64,000 nt of DNA from an uncultured Tenacibaculum sp. (GTDB lineage: Bacteria > Bacteroidota > Bacteroidia > Flavobacteriales > Flavobacteriaceae): the NCBI GenBank assembly GCA_947492185.1, contig CANLMR010000009.1:1-64000 (forward strand). Reading direction: 5' to 3'. The position numbers and the translations under genes were made by a program. The notes beneath the pieces were generated by a model. It was not told the DNA's origin and did not search any database. It saw only the letters and a program-made list of their open reading frames with translations. Positions 17,311-26,218 of the stretch are shown in pieces; position 1 is the stretch's first letter; every line of letters begins with the position of its first letter.

Positions 17311-18048
17311 TTAGAGTAAATCTAATCTTTTCATTAAATCAGGTCTATTAGATCTACTTACTGGAATTACATCTCTATTAATCAATACACTATTATCTTC
17401 TATATCAATAATTTTCTTGACATTAATAATGTATGATCGATGCACTTTTAAAAATAAAGAAGTAGGTAATTTTTGTTCTATTTTTTTTAATGAAGCATGT
17501 ACTTCATATTCACTATCATCTGTTTTCACATAAATATAATCTCCTTTTGCTTGTACAAAACAAATCGTTGGTAAATCTATTTTTACCAAACGTCTATCAA
17601 TATTTACATAAAAATCATTTTTATGCTCCTCCTCAACTTGCTTTTGAGTATTATTAGATGTTTCAAGGTTTTCTTTGCTTTCTAGATTTTCTAAGTAAAT
17701 CAGTTTTCGTGCTTTTTCTATTGCTTTTTCAAACCTTTCAGAAGAAACTGGTTTTAATAAATAATCAACTATAAAGCTGTATTCAAAAGCTTCAATTGCA
17801 AATTTAGAATCTGTAGTAGTGAAAATAACTTTAGGCGGATTCTTAAGTGTTTTAATGAAATCTAAGCCAGTAAACCCAGGCATATGAATATCTAAAAAAA
17901 TAAGATCTACTTTATTCGAATGTAAAAACTTAAACGCTTCCATTGAATTAGAGAACTCTTTAATAATAGTAATATCATTTATTTCATTGCATAGAGTTTT
18001 AATAATAACTCTTGCCATTTTCTCATCATCAATAACAATACAATCCAT
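17311..18048 (-). CDS. LytTR-family response regulator
   Basis: 245 residues. Receiver with phosphoacceptor D53 in LIFLDIHMPG, acidic pair at DDE (7-9) and the conserved Lys in YLLKPVSS, then a charged linker and a C-terminal LytTR DNA-binding domain (about 143-245: VKIDLPTICFVQAKGDYIYV, LPTSLFLKVHRSYIINVKKI). It is the last gene of the six-gene operon and its only DNA-binding output, so it is the likely end point of the phosphorelay. It starts 6 bases after the Hpt gene. Confidence 0.92.
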   Translation of the reverse strand: MDCIVIDDEKMARVIIKTLCNEINDITIIKEFSNSMEAFKFLHSNKVDLIFLDIHMPGFTGLDFIKTLKNPPKVIFTTTDSKFAIEAFEYSFIVDYLLKPVSSERFEKAIEKARKLIYLENLESKENLETSNNTQKQVEEEHKNDFYVNIDRRLVKIDLPTICFVQAKGDYIYVKTDDSEYEVHASLKKIEQKLPTSLFLKVHRSYIINVKKIIDIEDNSVLINRDVIPVSRSNRPDLMKRLDLL

Positions 18049-18054
18049 AAAATT

Positions 18055-18372
18055 TTATATAGTTTTCAAGTAATTTGAAATGGTAACTAAGATTTCTTCA
18101 AATGGTTTTAATTTATCAGTTTTAGAATCTCTCAATTCGTTCTCAAAATCATTAGCTAATTTATAAGCACTCTCAAGTCCTAAAATACTAATTTTATGTT
18201 TAATTCTATGAACATTTTCAGCTATTAATTTATAGTCTTTAGTTTCTAAACTCTTGTAATAGTCTTCTTTTTCTTCAGGAAACTCTATTTTTAAAACTTC
18301 TATTAACTGATCAATTAGCTTTTGATCTCCTCTTGCTAATTCTTCTAAATAGATTAAATTCGGTTTTTCCAT
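18055..18372 (-). CDS. Histidine phosphotransfer (Hpt) protein
   Basis: 105 residues, all helical. The phosphoacceptor motif is NVHRIKHKISILG with H55, matching the Hpt pattern HxxKGxxxxxG except that the usual Gly after Lys is His. Hpt proteins pass phosphate between receiver domains of a relay. It sits 2 bases after a histidine kinase and 6 bases before the LytTR regulator, so it probably bridges the CheY-like regulator at 21188 and the LytTR protein, or acts as a phosphate sink. Confidence 0.85.
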   Translation of the reverse strand: MEKPNLIYLEELARGDQKLIDQLIEVLKIEFPEEKEDYYKSLETKDYKLIAENVHRIKHKISILGLESAYKLANDFENELRDSKTDKLKPFEEILVTISNYLKTI

Positions 18373-18374
18373 AA

Positions 18375-19418
18375 TTATTTTTTTATAGTGAAATAAAATG
18401 TAGTACCAGTATTCAATTCAGATTCAATCCAAATTTCCCCTTCGTAAGTATCTATTATTTTCTTAACGATTGCCAATCCCATTCCAGCAGATTTGTAATC
18501 ATTTTCTAGCTTTGTAAATGCAGTAAACACTTTTTCGAAATAGGCATTATCAATTCCTTTTCCATTATCCTTTATATAAAATTGCCAAAACATTTCTTGC
18601 TCTTCAAATCCTATCTCAATGTTTTTCTCATCATTCGAATTAAACTTTATTGAGTTTTCAATCAAGTTAACGAATAACTCTTTTAAACTATATTTCTCTC
18701 CAATTAAAACTGGAAGTTTTTCGGGAATGTTAACATTAACATTTTGAGATAATCTTAATTCTCTTAAAATAGTATCAAAAAGATCGTTTAAATCAAAACT
18801 ATAGCGCTCTTTAGCCGATTTATTAATCCTTGAATACTTTCTAATAGCTGTAACTAAAGTATCTATTTTTTCAACATGTTCACTTATCAATTCAATATGA
18901 TTTTTCCCTTCCTCGTTAAGATTTTCTTTATGATCATCTATTAACCATTGTGTTAAGGTTTCTATACTTTGTAAGGGCGATACTAAATCATGAGAAATCA
19001 TATGAGTATAATCATTCAATTCTTGATTTTGTCGTTCTAAATTGTTTAGAAGTTTGTCTTTTTGCTCATTAATCTTAATGATTTCTTTTGTTTGATAATC
19101 AATAAAATCCACCAGTTTTAAAGTACTTGTATTTTCTAAAGATTTGTCTTCTTCTAACTCATACACTTTTAGTGTATTAATTACCGTTTTTAACTTTTCT
19201 ATTACTTTTCTTTGAGCATCTGTTTCCTCCTGTAACTTCTTACTAGCTTCAGAAAGTTCTTCCGAACTAATAGTTGTTGCTCTTTGCAGCATTGAAAACT
19301 GATTATCGGAATTATTGTACGATCGATTAACAGCATCTAAAAAAGCCTCTAGTCTATCGCTTTCCTGAAGTTCTTCAGGTAAATATTTTCGTATTTGTCT
19401 TATTAAAAGAGGGTTCAT
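18375..19418 (-). CDS. Cytoplasmic sensor histidine kinase, sister of the kinase at 23680
   Basis: 347 residues, no membrane segment. An N-terminal module of about 50 residues (LLIRQIRKYLPEELQES), a coiled coil to about 135, HisKA with H143 in SHDLVSPLQ, and HATPase_c with the N box (NLIENSIKFN), DNGKGID and GMGLAIVKKI. No PAS or other known sensor is present, so input probably comes from a separate protein such as the H-NOX encoded upstream. The N-terminal module recurs almost intact in the kinase coupled to the FIST sensor, which makes it a candidate docking module for these sensors. Confidence 0.9.
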   Translation of the reverse strand: MNPLLIRQIRKYLPEELQESDRLEAFLDAVNRSYNNSDNQFSMLQRATTISSEELSEASKKLQEETDAQRKVIEKLKTVINTLKVYELEEDKSLENTSTLKLVDFIDYQTKEIIKINEQKDKLLNNLERQNQELNDYTHMISHDLVSPLQSIETLTQWLIDDHKENLNEEGKNHIELISEHVEKIDTLVTAIRKYSRINKSAKERYSFDLNDLFDTILRELRLSQNVNVNIPEKLPVLIGEKYSLKELFVNLIENSIKFNSNDEKNIEIGFEEQEMFWQFYIKDNGKGIDNAYFEKVFTAFTKLENDYKSAGMGLAIVKKIIDTYEGEIWIESELNTGTTFYFTIKK

Positions 19419-19433
19419 TACGCGTTTAACTTA

Positions 19434-20645
19434 TCATTTTTTAATTGTAAAATAAAAAGTAGTTCCTATTTTCGGGGCACTTTCTAACCATATAGTTCCT
19501 TTGTATAAATCAACAATTTTCTTAACTATTGATAAACCTATACCTGTTGAGTCTTCTCTTTTGGTTAGTGACTGAAAAACTTTAAAAATTTTATCATGAA
19601 ATTCTTTTTCAATTCCTATGCCATTATCTTTTACTGTAAATTGATAGAATGTTACTTCTTCAGTAAAATCGACTTCAATTAAACCTTTTTCTTTATCATT
19701 AAACTTAATAGCATTACTTATTAGGTTTTGGAATAATTGCTGAAACTTAGTACCATCTCCTTTAACAACAGGTAACTTAGGAATTACCCTAAATTCTATA
19801 TGTTCAGGAATAAATAATGTTTGTTTTATATTCTTAAGAACTTTATTTAAATCTACTTCAACTTCTTCATCTGCTGAATCTGCACTTGAATAATTTAAAA
19901 TATTAGATATTAACTTATCCATATTCTCAAGAGTACCTTCTATTAAATCAATATTCTGAATAGTTTCTTCATCAAACTTATTAATATTATCAGTTCTAAT
20001 CCAAGATAGTAGAGCATCTATAGTTCTTAAAGGAGATTTTAAATCGTGTGAAACAACATGAGCATATTCATACAACTCGTTATTACTTATTTCTAATTTT
20101 TTAAGTATTTTTTCCTTTTGTTCTTCTAAAAGTTTCAAATGAGTCACATCTCTAACAATTCCTTGGGCTGCAATAGGTAAACTGTTTTTATCTAAAATAA
20201 GACTAGCATTTATATGTACCCATTTAACTTCTTTACTTTTAGTAGTAACTCTCGCTCTATAGTTTTTAAAAAAACCTGCTGTTTTAAGGTTATAAAAAGA
20301 AGACATCGCATATTCCATATCTTCTTCATAAATTAAATTCAAAATATTTAAAGGTTCTTTATCTACGTTATAACCAAAAAGAGCTGTAGCTGCATCATTA
20401 AATTTTAAGACATTACCTGATAAATCAATAACTACATAAGCATCTAAAATATTTTCAAATACACCTTTTAATTCAGATGATTTCTCGCTTAAAAGATTCT
20501 CTAATTTTAAATTAGTTTCTTTTAACTCTTCTGATAAAAAGTATAATTCCCTAGACTTATCTTCAAGAATTTTTTCGGCCGCTTTTCTAGCTGCCTTTTC
20601 TCTTTTAAGAGCTCTATTTAAAATTTCTATTTGTTCTTGACTCAT
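19434..20645 (-). CDS. PAS-domain sensor histidine kinase
   Basis: 403 residues, soluble. N-terminal coiled coil (1-60, REKAARKAAEKILED), one PAS domain (about 61-168, VFENILDAYVVIDLSGNVLK, with the PAC end GIVRDVTHLK), HisKA with H200 in SHDLKSPL and HATPase_c (NLISNAIKFN, DNGIGIE, GIGLSIVKKI). Its start overlaps the H-NOX stop by 4 bases, so the pair is translationally coupled, the usual layout of H-NOX and its cognate kinase. NO-loaded H-NOX typically inhibits such kinases. Confidence 0.92.
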   Translation of the reverse strand: MSQEQIEILNRALKREKAARKAAEKILEDKSRELYFLSEELKETNLKLENLLSEKSSELKGVFENILDAYVVIDLSGNVLKFNDAATALFGYNVDKEPLNILNLIYEEDMEYAMSSFYNLKTAGFFKNYRARVTTKSKEVKWVHINASLILDKNSLPIAAQGIVRDVTHLKLLEEQKEKILKKLEISNNELYEYAHVVSHDLKSPLRTIDALLSWIRTDNINKFDEETIQNIDLIEGTLENMDKLISNILNYSSADSADEEVEVDLNKVLKNIKQTLFIPEHIEFRVIPKLPVVKGDGTKFQQLFQNLISNAIKFNDKEKGLIEVDFTEEVTFYQFTVKDNGIGIEKEFHDKIFKVFQSLTKREDSTGIGLSIVKKIVDLYKGTIWLESAPKIGTTFYFTIKK

Positions 20646-21184
20646 GAATTTTTCTTAATCACAAACTTAACTTCTGTACCATCTTCTTTTATTTTTTCTA
20701 AAAGTATAGAAGCTGTACTATTAAAATGTTCAAAGGTTTTATTCATTAATCCCAATCCAAAATGATGCATTGCTCGACTTGATTTATAAATCATTACTAA
20801 TGAATCTTCTGTTTTATCTTCTACAATAAACTCAGGAAGTTCAGCATCAGGGTAAATTTTTCGTACTTCAACATGTATGTGATTTTCTATTGAAGATAAC
20901 ATTTCTATTGGGTCTTTATAGGTTGATAATAAACCTCTATAACTAGATTCAATAACAGAAAAAAAGTGCTCTCCATAAATTAATAGTAAGTCATCTATTG
21001 GTATACCTGAGTTTTGATTTAGGTTACCTAATAATTGTAGCATTTCTGAAAACTTATAAGTTCCTATAGAGGTATAAATTCCTTCAGATTCTAAATTAGA
21101 TTGAGAAATGATTTTGTCCACCATTTCAATTCCAAACTTATCTTCTACCAAGTCAAGAAATTCTGTAAATACAATCCCTTTCAT
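20642..21184 (-). CDS. H-NOX heme nitric-oxide/oxygen-binding sensor
   Basis: 180 residues, the standard single-domain length. The start MKGIVFTEFLDLVEDKFG is typical. The heme-ligand region HIHVEVRKIYPDAELPEF gives H104 as the likely proximal ligand (H102 is the alternative), followed by the conserved Pro. The YxSxR motif that holds the heme propionates is intact (Y133, S135, R137). Family role: cytoplasmic ferrous-heme sensor for NO in aerobes and facultative anaerobes, controlling a partner kinase and often biofilm formation. I see no obvious distal Tyr, which would fit NO selectivity over O2, but this needs a model. It is coupled to the PAS kinase by a 4-base overlap. Confidence 0.94.
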   Translation of the reverse strand: MKGIVFTEFLDLVEDKFGIEMVDKIISQSNLESEGIYTSIGTYKFSEMLQLLGNLNQNSGIPIDDLLLIYGEHFFSVIESSYRGLLSTYKDPIEMLSSIENHIHVEVRKIYPDAELPEFIVEDKTEDSLVMIYKSSRAMHHFGLGLMNKTFEHFNSTASILLEKIKEDGTEVKFVIKKNS

Positions 21185-21187
21185 ATT

Positions 21188-21616
21188 TTAATATTTTTTT
21201 AATTCGTTTAAACTCCAATATGTTAAAACTGCTTTTATTTTAGTTTCATAATCTTTATATTTTAAAGGCTTTAATATGTAACCAGACACTCCTATTTTAT
21301 AACATTCTTCTAAATCCTTTTGATTGTCTGAAGTAGTTAAAATTACAGTAGGGATATGTCTTAGATTTTCATCCTTTTTTAAAATTGCTAAAAACTCTAC
21401 TCCACTCATCCTAGGCATATTTAAATCCAATAAAATTAAATCAGGTAAATTATTTTTATCGTCTAAAATCTTAAATGCCTCATCTGCATCTCTTGCTTCA
21501 ATTATATTATGTTGCAAATCAGAATAGGAAATTGTTTTTTTAAATTTGACTACCTCAATAAGGTGATCTTCAATTAACAAGACGTTTAAACTTCTTTTTA
21601 AAATATTCATGATCAT
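21188..21616 (-). CDS. Single-domain response regulator (CheY/Rcp-like)
   Basis: 142 residues, receiver only: E16/D17 in LLIEDH, phosphoacceptor D64 in [13 protein letters not shown], Thr in ILTTSD and Lys in YILKPL. The insertion before the phosphorylation strand (DDKNNLPDL) is typical of Rcp1-type regulators that serve soluble kinases. It is the first gene of the operon, 3 bases before H-NOX. With two kinases and an Hpt protein downstream it may be the intermediate receiver of the relay. The start could also be the Met at residue 3. Confidence 0.92.
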   Translation of the reverse strand: MIMNILKRSLNVLLIEDHLIEVVKFKKTISYSDLQHNIIEARDADEAFKILDDKNNLPDLILLDLNMPRMSGVEFLAILKKDENLRHIPTVILTTSDNQKDLEECYKIGVSGYILKPLKYKDYETKIKAVLTYWSLNELKKY

Positions 21617-21790
21617 AGTTTGTATTAAAAATAGTTCTTTTTTTCAAGAAAGAACATACCTAATCAAACAATTATCGGTTACTTTAGATGAAAAACTTCT
21701 AAGTTTAGACAAAATGTTAAACCCATATTAAATTATAGTTTAAAAAAATCAAATTCACGTATCTTGCGCTAGATTTTAAGTGGCTAAACC

Positions 21791-23632
21791 ATGCAAGAAC
21801 AAACTATATTAAATTATATAAAAAACGTAATAACAAATTTACCAACGGACTGGTTAAATCTTACTACGCATCGATTAGATATTTATAATGAACAACTAGC
21901 TAAAACTGAGTTTTTAGATCAGTTTGAAAATCTTTTAAAAAATAATAATTATGATGCTGCTTCACTAAATGAATTACCAACAGCTTATGATTATATTCGT
22001 CTAGGGCATCCTTTATCTTGTGTCCTAGAATGGAGTATTTCACAAATAAATAAAATAGGTACTGAACAAGTAATTAGTTTTTCTTCTATCAACATTCCTA
22101 TCCTAGCAATTCTTAGAAAGAATTTATTTGAAAATAAAAACACATTGATTTTATTTAAAAATGAATTGCCAAAATCGTTTGATATTGAAACTGTTAAAAA
22201 GATTTATGGTTATAATTTTGAAGTACAAAAATTGAATGAAAATCAGGAAATCCCTGATTTTAATGGAAGTATTATTTTATTTGAGGATAAAAAAGATATT
22301 TGCGATTTTGATTATTCTCATAATGTTGATTTTTTCATCAATACACGTAAAGACTTAGGAAGTATTTTATTAGTAAAAGGAGAAAATAATAAAAATTATA
22401 TTTCTGAAATTCAACATGTACGAAGAAGAGAAACAATAGCTATGACACCAGCTAATACTTTAATCGCTTTACAAGAACTAACCAATAGTTCTTGTAATAT
22501 ACCTTCTTTTGATTATCAAGCTGATAAAAAAACTGTTTTAAATTCAATTAAGAATATTACAGGAATTAACACTAAAGCGGTAGTTGGATCAAGTGGGCTT
22601 TCTATACAGTATGCTATTGTAATGGGGTTAATAGACCATGCAATAGAAAATTATAACGGACGACCAATTAAAATTGTTGTTCCACCAAACTGTTATGGGG
22701 GAACCAATGATCAAGCGAGAAGAGTAGCTGCTTGTTTAGACAATGTTGAAGTGATGGATTTACCTGTAGACGGAGGTTCTGATATGGTAAATAGTATTGA
22801 TTTGGTTTTAGAAAAAATTGCAGAACAAAATGCCGTTCCATATATCATCGCAGAGATTCCAACCAATCCAAGAGTGGAAGTACCTGACTTGATAAAACTG
22901 AAAGATGTTTTAAGTAAAAAAAGAAACACAGCTTCAGGGAATTTAGCTATTCCGCCAGTATTTATATTAGATCAAACTTTTTGTCCTAATGTGCACTTTT
23001 TAGGAAATAACGAAATTCTTGCTCCTATACAAACCATAGCTTATGTTAGTGGTTCAAAATTTCCTAGCGGTGGTAGATGTACTGCCGGTTATTGTACTGC
23101 TAATACAAAAGCAGCTCATTTAATGGAAAAAATTGAATATCATATTCAACTTTGTGATAATGAAGCTACAGAATTACAAATGGAAATTTTGGCGCAACAA
23201 ATGCCTTCAATGAACCAAAGAATAAGTGATGCTTATAAAAACACAAGAGAGTTTGTTAGCTTTATAGAAAAAGAGCTACCTGATGCAAAAATTAACTTTG
23301 TTTCGGAAGAATTGGCTTTACTAGGATTTACTCCTTCAGTTTTTTCATTAGATCTTCCTACAAAAGGAGATACTAAAGAAGAAAGAGAAATTTACAAAAG
23401 AGAGTTGAACCTTAAGCTTATTAATTTAATGATTTCAGAAATACCTAGTGAGAGCAAATATTGTGTAAGCTACGGGCAATTAAAAGGATGTTATTGGACT
23501 ATCCCTGCAACTTCAACACAAGGTACTACAAAAGAAGAAGATAAAGATTATATAGCTAGAGTTGCTCTATCTGGGAATATGAACTTGAACTTACATAAAA
23601 AAGTATTTTTAGACTTTGTAAAAGAGATTTAG
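21791..23632 (+). CDS. PLP-dependent enzyme of the Cys/Met metabolism family
   Basis: 613 residues. The C-terminal 380 or so are a fold-type I, gamma-family enzyme: cofactor-binding CYGGT (Y302), D394 in ILDQTF contacting the pyridine nitrogen, and the Schiff-base lysine K423 in YVSGSKFPSGG. The first 210 residues are an extension absent from ordinary cystathionine gamma-synthase or methionine gamma-lyase (about 400 residues) and I do not recognise it. Substrate is therefore uncertain; sulfur amino-acid chemistry is the family default. It is divergent from the H-NOX operon, with a possible -7 box TATCTTGC at 21760-21767, and has its own terminator. It seems unrelated to the signalling genes on either side. 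Confidence 0.82.
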   Translation: MQEQTILNYIKNVITNLPTDWLNLTTHRLDIYNEQLAKTEFLDQFENLLKNNNYDAASLNELPTAYDYIRLGHPLSCVLEWSISQINKIGTEQVISFSSINIPILAILRKNLFENKNTLILFKNELPKSFDIETVKKIYGYNFEVQKLNENQEIPDFNGSIILFEDKKDICDFDYSHNVDFFINTRKDLGSILLVKGENNKNYISEIQHVRRRETIAMTPANTLIALQELTNSSCNIPSFDYQADKKTVLNSIKNITGINTKAVVGSSGLSIQYAIVMGLIDHAIENYNGRPIKIVVPPNCYGGTNDQARRVAACLDNVEVMDLPVDGGSDMVNSIDLVLEKIAEQNAVPYIIAEIPTNPRVEVPDLIKLKDVLSKKRNTASGNLAIPPVFILDQTFCPNVHFLGNNEILAPIQTIAYVSGSKFPSGGRCTAGYCTANTKAAHLMEKIEYHIQLCDNEATELQMEILAQQMPSMNQRISDAYKNTREFVSFIEKELPDAKINFVSEELALLGFTPSVFSLDLPTKGDTKEEREIYKRELNLKLINLMISEIPSESKYCVSYGQLKGCYWTIPATSTQGTTKEEDKDYIARVALSGNMNLNLHKKVFLDFVKEI

Positions 23633-23650
23633 AAAATTACAGATTATATT

Positions 23651-23689
23651 AAATAGGTGAGTTTTATATTAAAATTCATCTATTTTTTT
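23651..23689 (+). terminator. Terminator of the PLP enzyme gene
   Basis: A 16-bp stem (23651-23666 with 23670-23685) with a 3-nt loop and a T tail. The two imperfect positions are G-U pairs in plus-strand RNA but A-C mismatches in minus-strand RNA, so it serves the plus-strand gene. It runs into the last codons of the convergent kinase gene at 23680. Confidence 0.8.
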
Positions 23690-24726
23690 ATGGTAAAATA
23701 AAATGTTGAACCTTTGTTAATTTCAGACTCTGCCCAAACTTTCCCTTTATATAAATTAATAACTTTTTGCACTATTGACAAACCTAATCCTGCTGATTTA
23801 GAATCGTTTTCTAGCTTAAAAAAAGCAATAAAAACTTTTTTTAGATAAGGTTCATCTATACCTTTACCGTTGTCTTTAATATAAAACTTCCAAAAACCTT
23901 CCTCTTCATTACAACCAATTTTAATTTTCTTATCATCTTTATCATTGAACTTAATTGCATTTTCAATTAAATTAACAAATAAATGTTTGAAGCTATGTTT
24001 TTCCCCTTTTAAACTAGGTAATTTATTTATAATATCAACTTGAATAGTTTTACATAAATTAAGTTCTTCAAGGGTATCATCTACTAACTTATGTAAATCT
24101 AAATCAGAATTTTCATCACTTACTTTTTTTATTGACGAATAGTCTCTAATAGCGCTCACTAATGTTTCTATTCTATGTACATTATCACTTATTAATTTAA
24201 GTTTCTCAATACCTTTATTATCAATTACATTACCATAATCATCTTCCAGTAAATGAGCTAAAGTTTCAATGTTTTGAAGTGGAGTAACCAAATCGTGAGA
24301 AACCATATGTGCATAATCATTTAGTTCTTGGTTTTGGTATTCTAAATTACTTAACAAAAGATCTTTTTGCTGGTTAATTTTTATAATTTCTTGTGTTTGA
24401 TGATCAATAAAATCAACCAACTTAAGTGAAGTAGAATACTCTAAAGATTTATTTTCTTCAAGCTCATAAAATTTTAGTGTATTAATTACATTTTTAAGCT
24501 TATCTATAATTAATCTTTGTTCATTTGTCTCTTCTTTTAATTTTTCATTAACCTCAAAAAGCTCTTCTGAACTAAGAGCAGTAACTCTTTGTTGCATTAA
24601 AACTTGTTCTTCTAAAGTAGTATATGAACCACAAACAGCTTTAAAAAAAGCTTCCAATTCTGCACTTTTCTGTAAATGCTCTGGCAAATATTTTCTAATT
24701 TGTCTTTTTAAAAGAGAATTCATCAT
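23680..24726 (-). CDS. Cytoplasmic sensor histidine kinase coupled to a FIST sensor
   Basis: 348 residues, colinear with the kinase at 18375 and very similar along the whole length: N-terminal module LLKRQIRKYLPEHLQKS, coiled coil, HisKA (SHDLVTPLQ), HATPase_c (NLIENAIKFN, DNGKGID, GLGLSIVQKV). No sensor domain of its own. Its start overlaps the stop of the FIST gene by 4 bases, so both are made together. FIST/NosP proteins with an adjacent kinase (NosP-NahK) regulate biofilm in other bacteria. There is no regulator next to it, so it may phosphorylate the regulators of the H-NOX operon; that is inference. Confidence 0.9.
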   Translation of the reverse strand: MMNSLLKRQIRKYLPEHLQKSAELEAFFKAVCGSYTTLEEQVLMQQRVTALSSEELFEVNEKLKEETNEQRLIIDKLKNVINTLKFYELEENKSLEYSTSLKLVDFIDHQTQEIIKINQQKDLLLSNLEYQNQELNDYAHMVSHDLVTPLQNIETLAHLLEDDYGNVIDNKGIEKLKLISDNVHRIETLVSAIRDYSSIKKVSDENSDLDLHKLVDDTLEELNLCKTIQVDIINKLPSLKGEKHSFKHLFVNLIENAIKFNDKDDKKIKIGCNEEEGFWKFYIKDNGKGIDEPYLKKVFIAFFKLENDSKSAGLGLSIVQKVINLYKGKVWAESEINKGSTFYFTIKK

Positions 24727-25856
24727 TCACTTATTAAAGTAACTGTCATTGTTTGGTTATGTAATTGGCATTTTATTTCTCCGTCAAAAGGAGCTATTTC
24801 ACCATATGAATACATACCGCATACAGTAATATCATTTCCTATTGCTTCAATAACTTCTTCCACTTCTTCTTCTACCCTTTGGTCTAGAACTAACTTTCTT
24901 CCAACACAACTAACCAAAATAGCAAGTTCTGGTTTATTAGTTCTAAATTTATTAGCGTTGATAGCAGCTAACTCAGATGCATTAACAATATTATCAACAT
25001 GAGTCATCATAAGTTGTACTTTTTGACCTTCAGAAACATTTCCTGCCAAAATCATTGAATGATCTTCTTCGTTTATGTTTAATATTGTTCTTACTATCGA
25101 TTTATCTTCTTTATCTGACTTAACTTTTAACGGATATAAAAGAGCTGCTCCTGGTAATTCTTTGGATTTATCTCCAAGATATTTTTTATATAAATCTAAA
25201 GCAGGTTTATTGTCTAACTCATACAATACATTCGCTATTGACTTCGTTACTATCCTTTCAGGTCCAAACGGAGTCCATCCTCCATTTATTGAAAAAGAAA
25301 CCTCCAACGATTCTCCATATAATCCTATAGCAACTACCTCACCTGCCTTTGGAGTTTGGTTGTAAGAAGCAATTGTTTTTTCAAACCTTGCATTGTCTCC
25401 ACATAAACCACCCGTAATCAACAAATTATTATCTGTAGCAGAATTCATTCCTTGAGTTAACTCACTTCCGTTTACAAACCTTCCTTCAGAGACAATAAAC
25501 ACATGTTTTAAGCCTTCTTTTGAAAGTTGATTTATTAACTCTTTTCCTGTATCAAAACTATTTTTATTTGACTCTAAAACGTTAACTCTTTTAATTAAAA
25601 AATTGGCTCTTTCAAACTCAATTGCAGTTATGGTAATGCTTTTTTCTTCTACATGTTTTGATGTGATGTCTCCTGCGGTAGAACCAAAAACAATATGACC
25701 ATCTTTAAACATGTCTCTTACCTCATCATAAATCTTTTTATCTTCTAATAAATATCTATTTCCAAAAACCAATACTAATGGTTCTTTTAACTGAATTTCT
25801 TCACTTAAATATTTCCAATCAGAATCTTTTCTTTTTTGTAATTGTACTGTTTTCAT
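24723..25856 (-). CDS. FIST-domain sensor protein (NosP-like)
   Basis: 377 residues covering FIST_N (about 25-215: PLVLVFGNRYLLED, IVFGSTAGDI, LITGGLCGDNARF) and FIST_C (about 220-365: ALDLYKKYLG, LAILVSCVGRKLVLDQRVEEE, CGMYSYGEIAPF). No signal peptide. FIST proteins bind small ligands; the subgroup called NosP binds heme and senses NO, and is encoded beside a histidine kinase as here. Heme binding cannot be proven from sequence alone, so amino-acid-type ligands remain possible. It is coupled to the kinase downstream by a 4-base overlap. Confidence 0.87.
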   Translation of the reverse strand: MKTVQLQKRKDSDWKYLSEEIQLKEPLVLVFGNRYLLEDKKIYDEVRDMFKDGHIVFGSTAGDITSKHVEEKSITITAIEFERANFLIKRVNVLESNKNSFDTGKELINQLSKEGLKHVFIVSEGRFVNGSELTQGMNSATDNNLLITGGLCGDNARFEKTIASYNQTPKAGEVVAIGLYGESLEVSFSINGGWTPFGPERIVTKSIANVLYELDNKPALDLYKKYLGDKSKELPGAALLYPLKVKSDKEDKSIVRTILNINEEDHSMILAGNVSEGQKVQLMMTHVDNIVNASELAAINANKFRTNKPELAILVSCVGRKLVLDQRVEEEVEEVIEAIGNDITVCGMYSYGEIAPFDGEIKCQLHNQTMTVTLISE

Positions 25857-26218
25857 TACTAGATTTAGTTCAAACCAATTTTTTAGTTTAATTGATTTTT
25901 TGATTGACAGTGCTAAAAATAAATGAATTTTAACATATGTTTAGATTTACTATTTGACCATGTGCGCCTACTTAGACCAAATGCTAAAAAGTATAGATGA
26001 ATTGTAAAAATAAAGCACAAGTTGATCATAAATTTTCAACTTGTGCTTATTCGTAGGTATAACATATTTATTCAGTACAAATCCCCATTAAATTCCTAAA
26101 TAAATCATAAGTGTAAAAAATGATGGTTTTTTAATTAATCTCCCTATTTAACCAAATACACCCTCATACCTACTATATTAATTATCAGTAATTTAAGATT
26201 TTAATTTAACTAAAACTA
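25857..26218. other. Intergenic region between FIST gene and glucan-degradation operon
   Basis: No open frame with gene features. It contains the promoter region of the FIST-kinase pair (25857-26004) and the terminator of the glucan operon (26005-26048). The remaining 170 bases up to the GH16 stop codon would be the operon's 3' untranslated region; I see nothing in it. Confidence 0.6.
26005..26048 (-). terminator. Terminator of the laminarin-utilisation operon
   Basis: AAGCACAAGTTGA (26013-26025) pairs perfectly with TCAACTTGTGCTT (26036-26048), a 13-bp stem with a 10-nt loop. On the minus strand it is followed by TATTTTTA. It lies 170 bases past the stop of the last gene. Confidence 0.85.
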
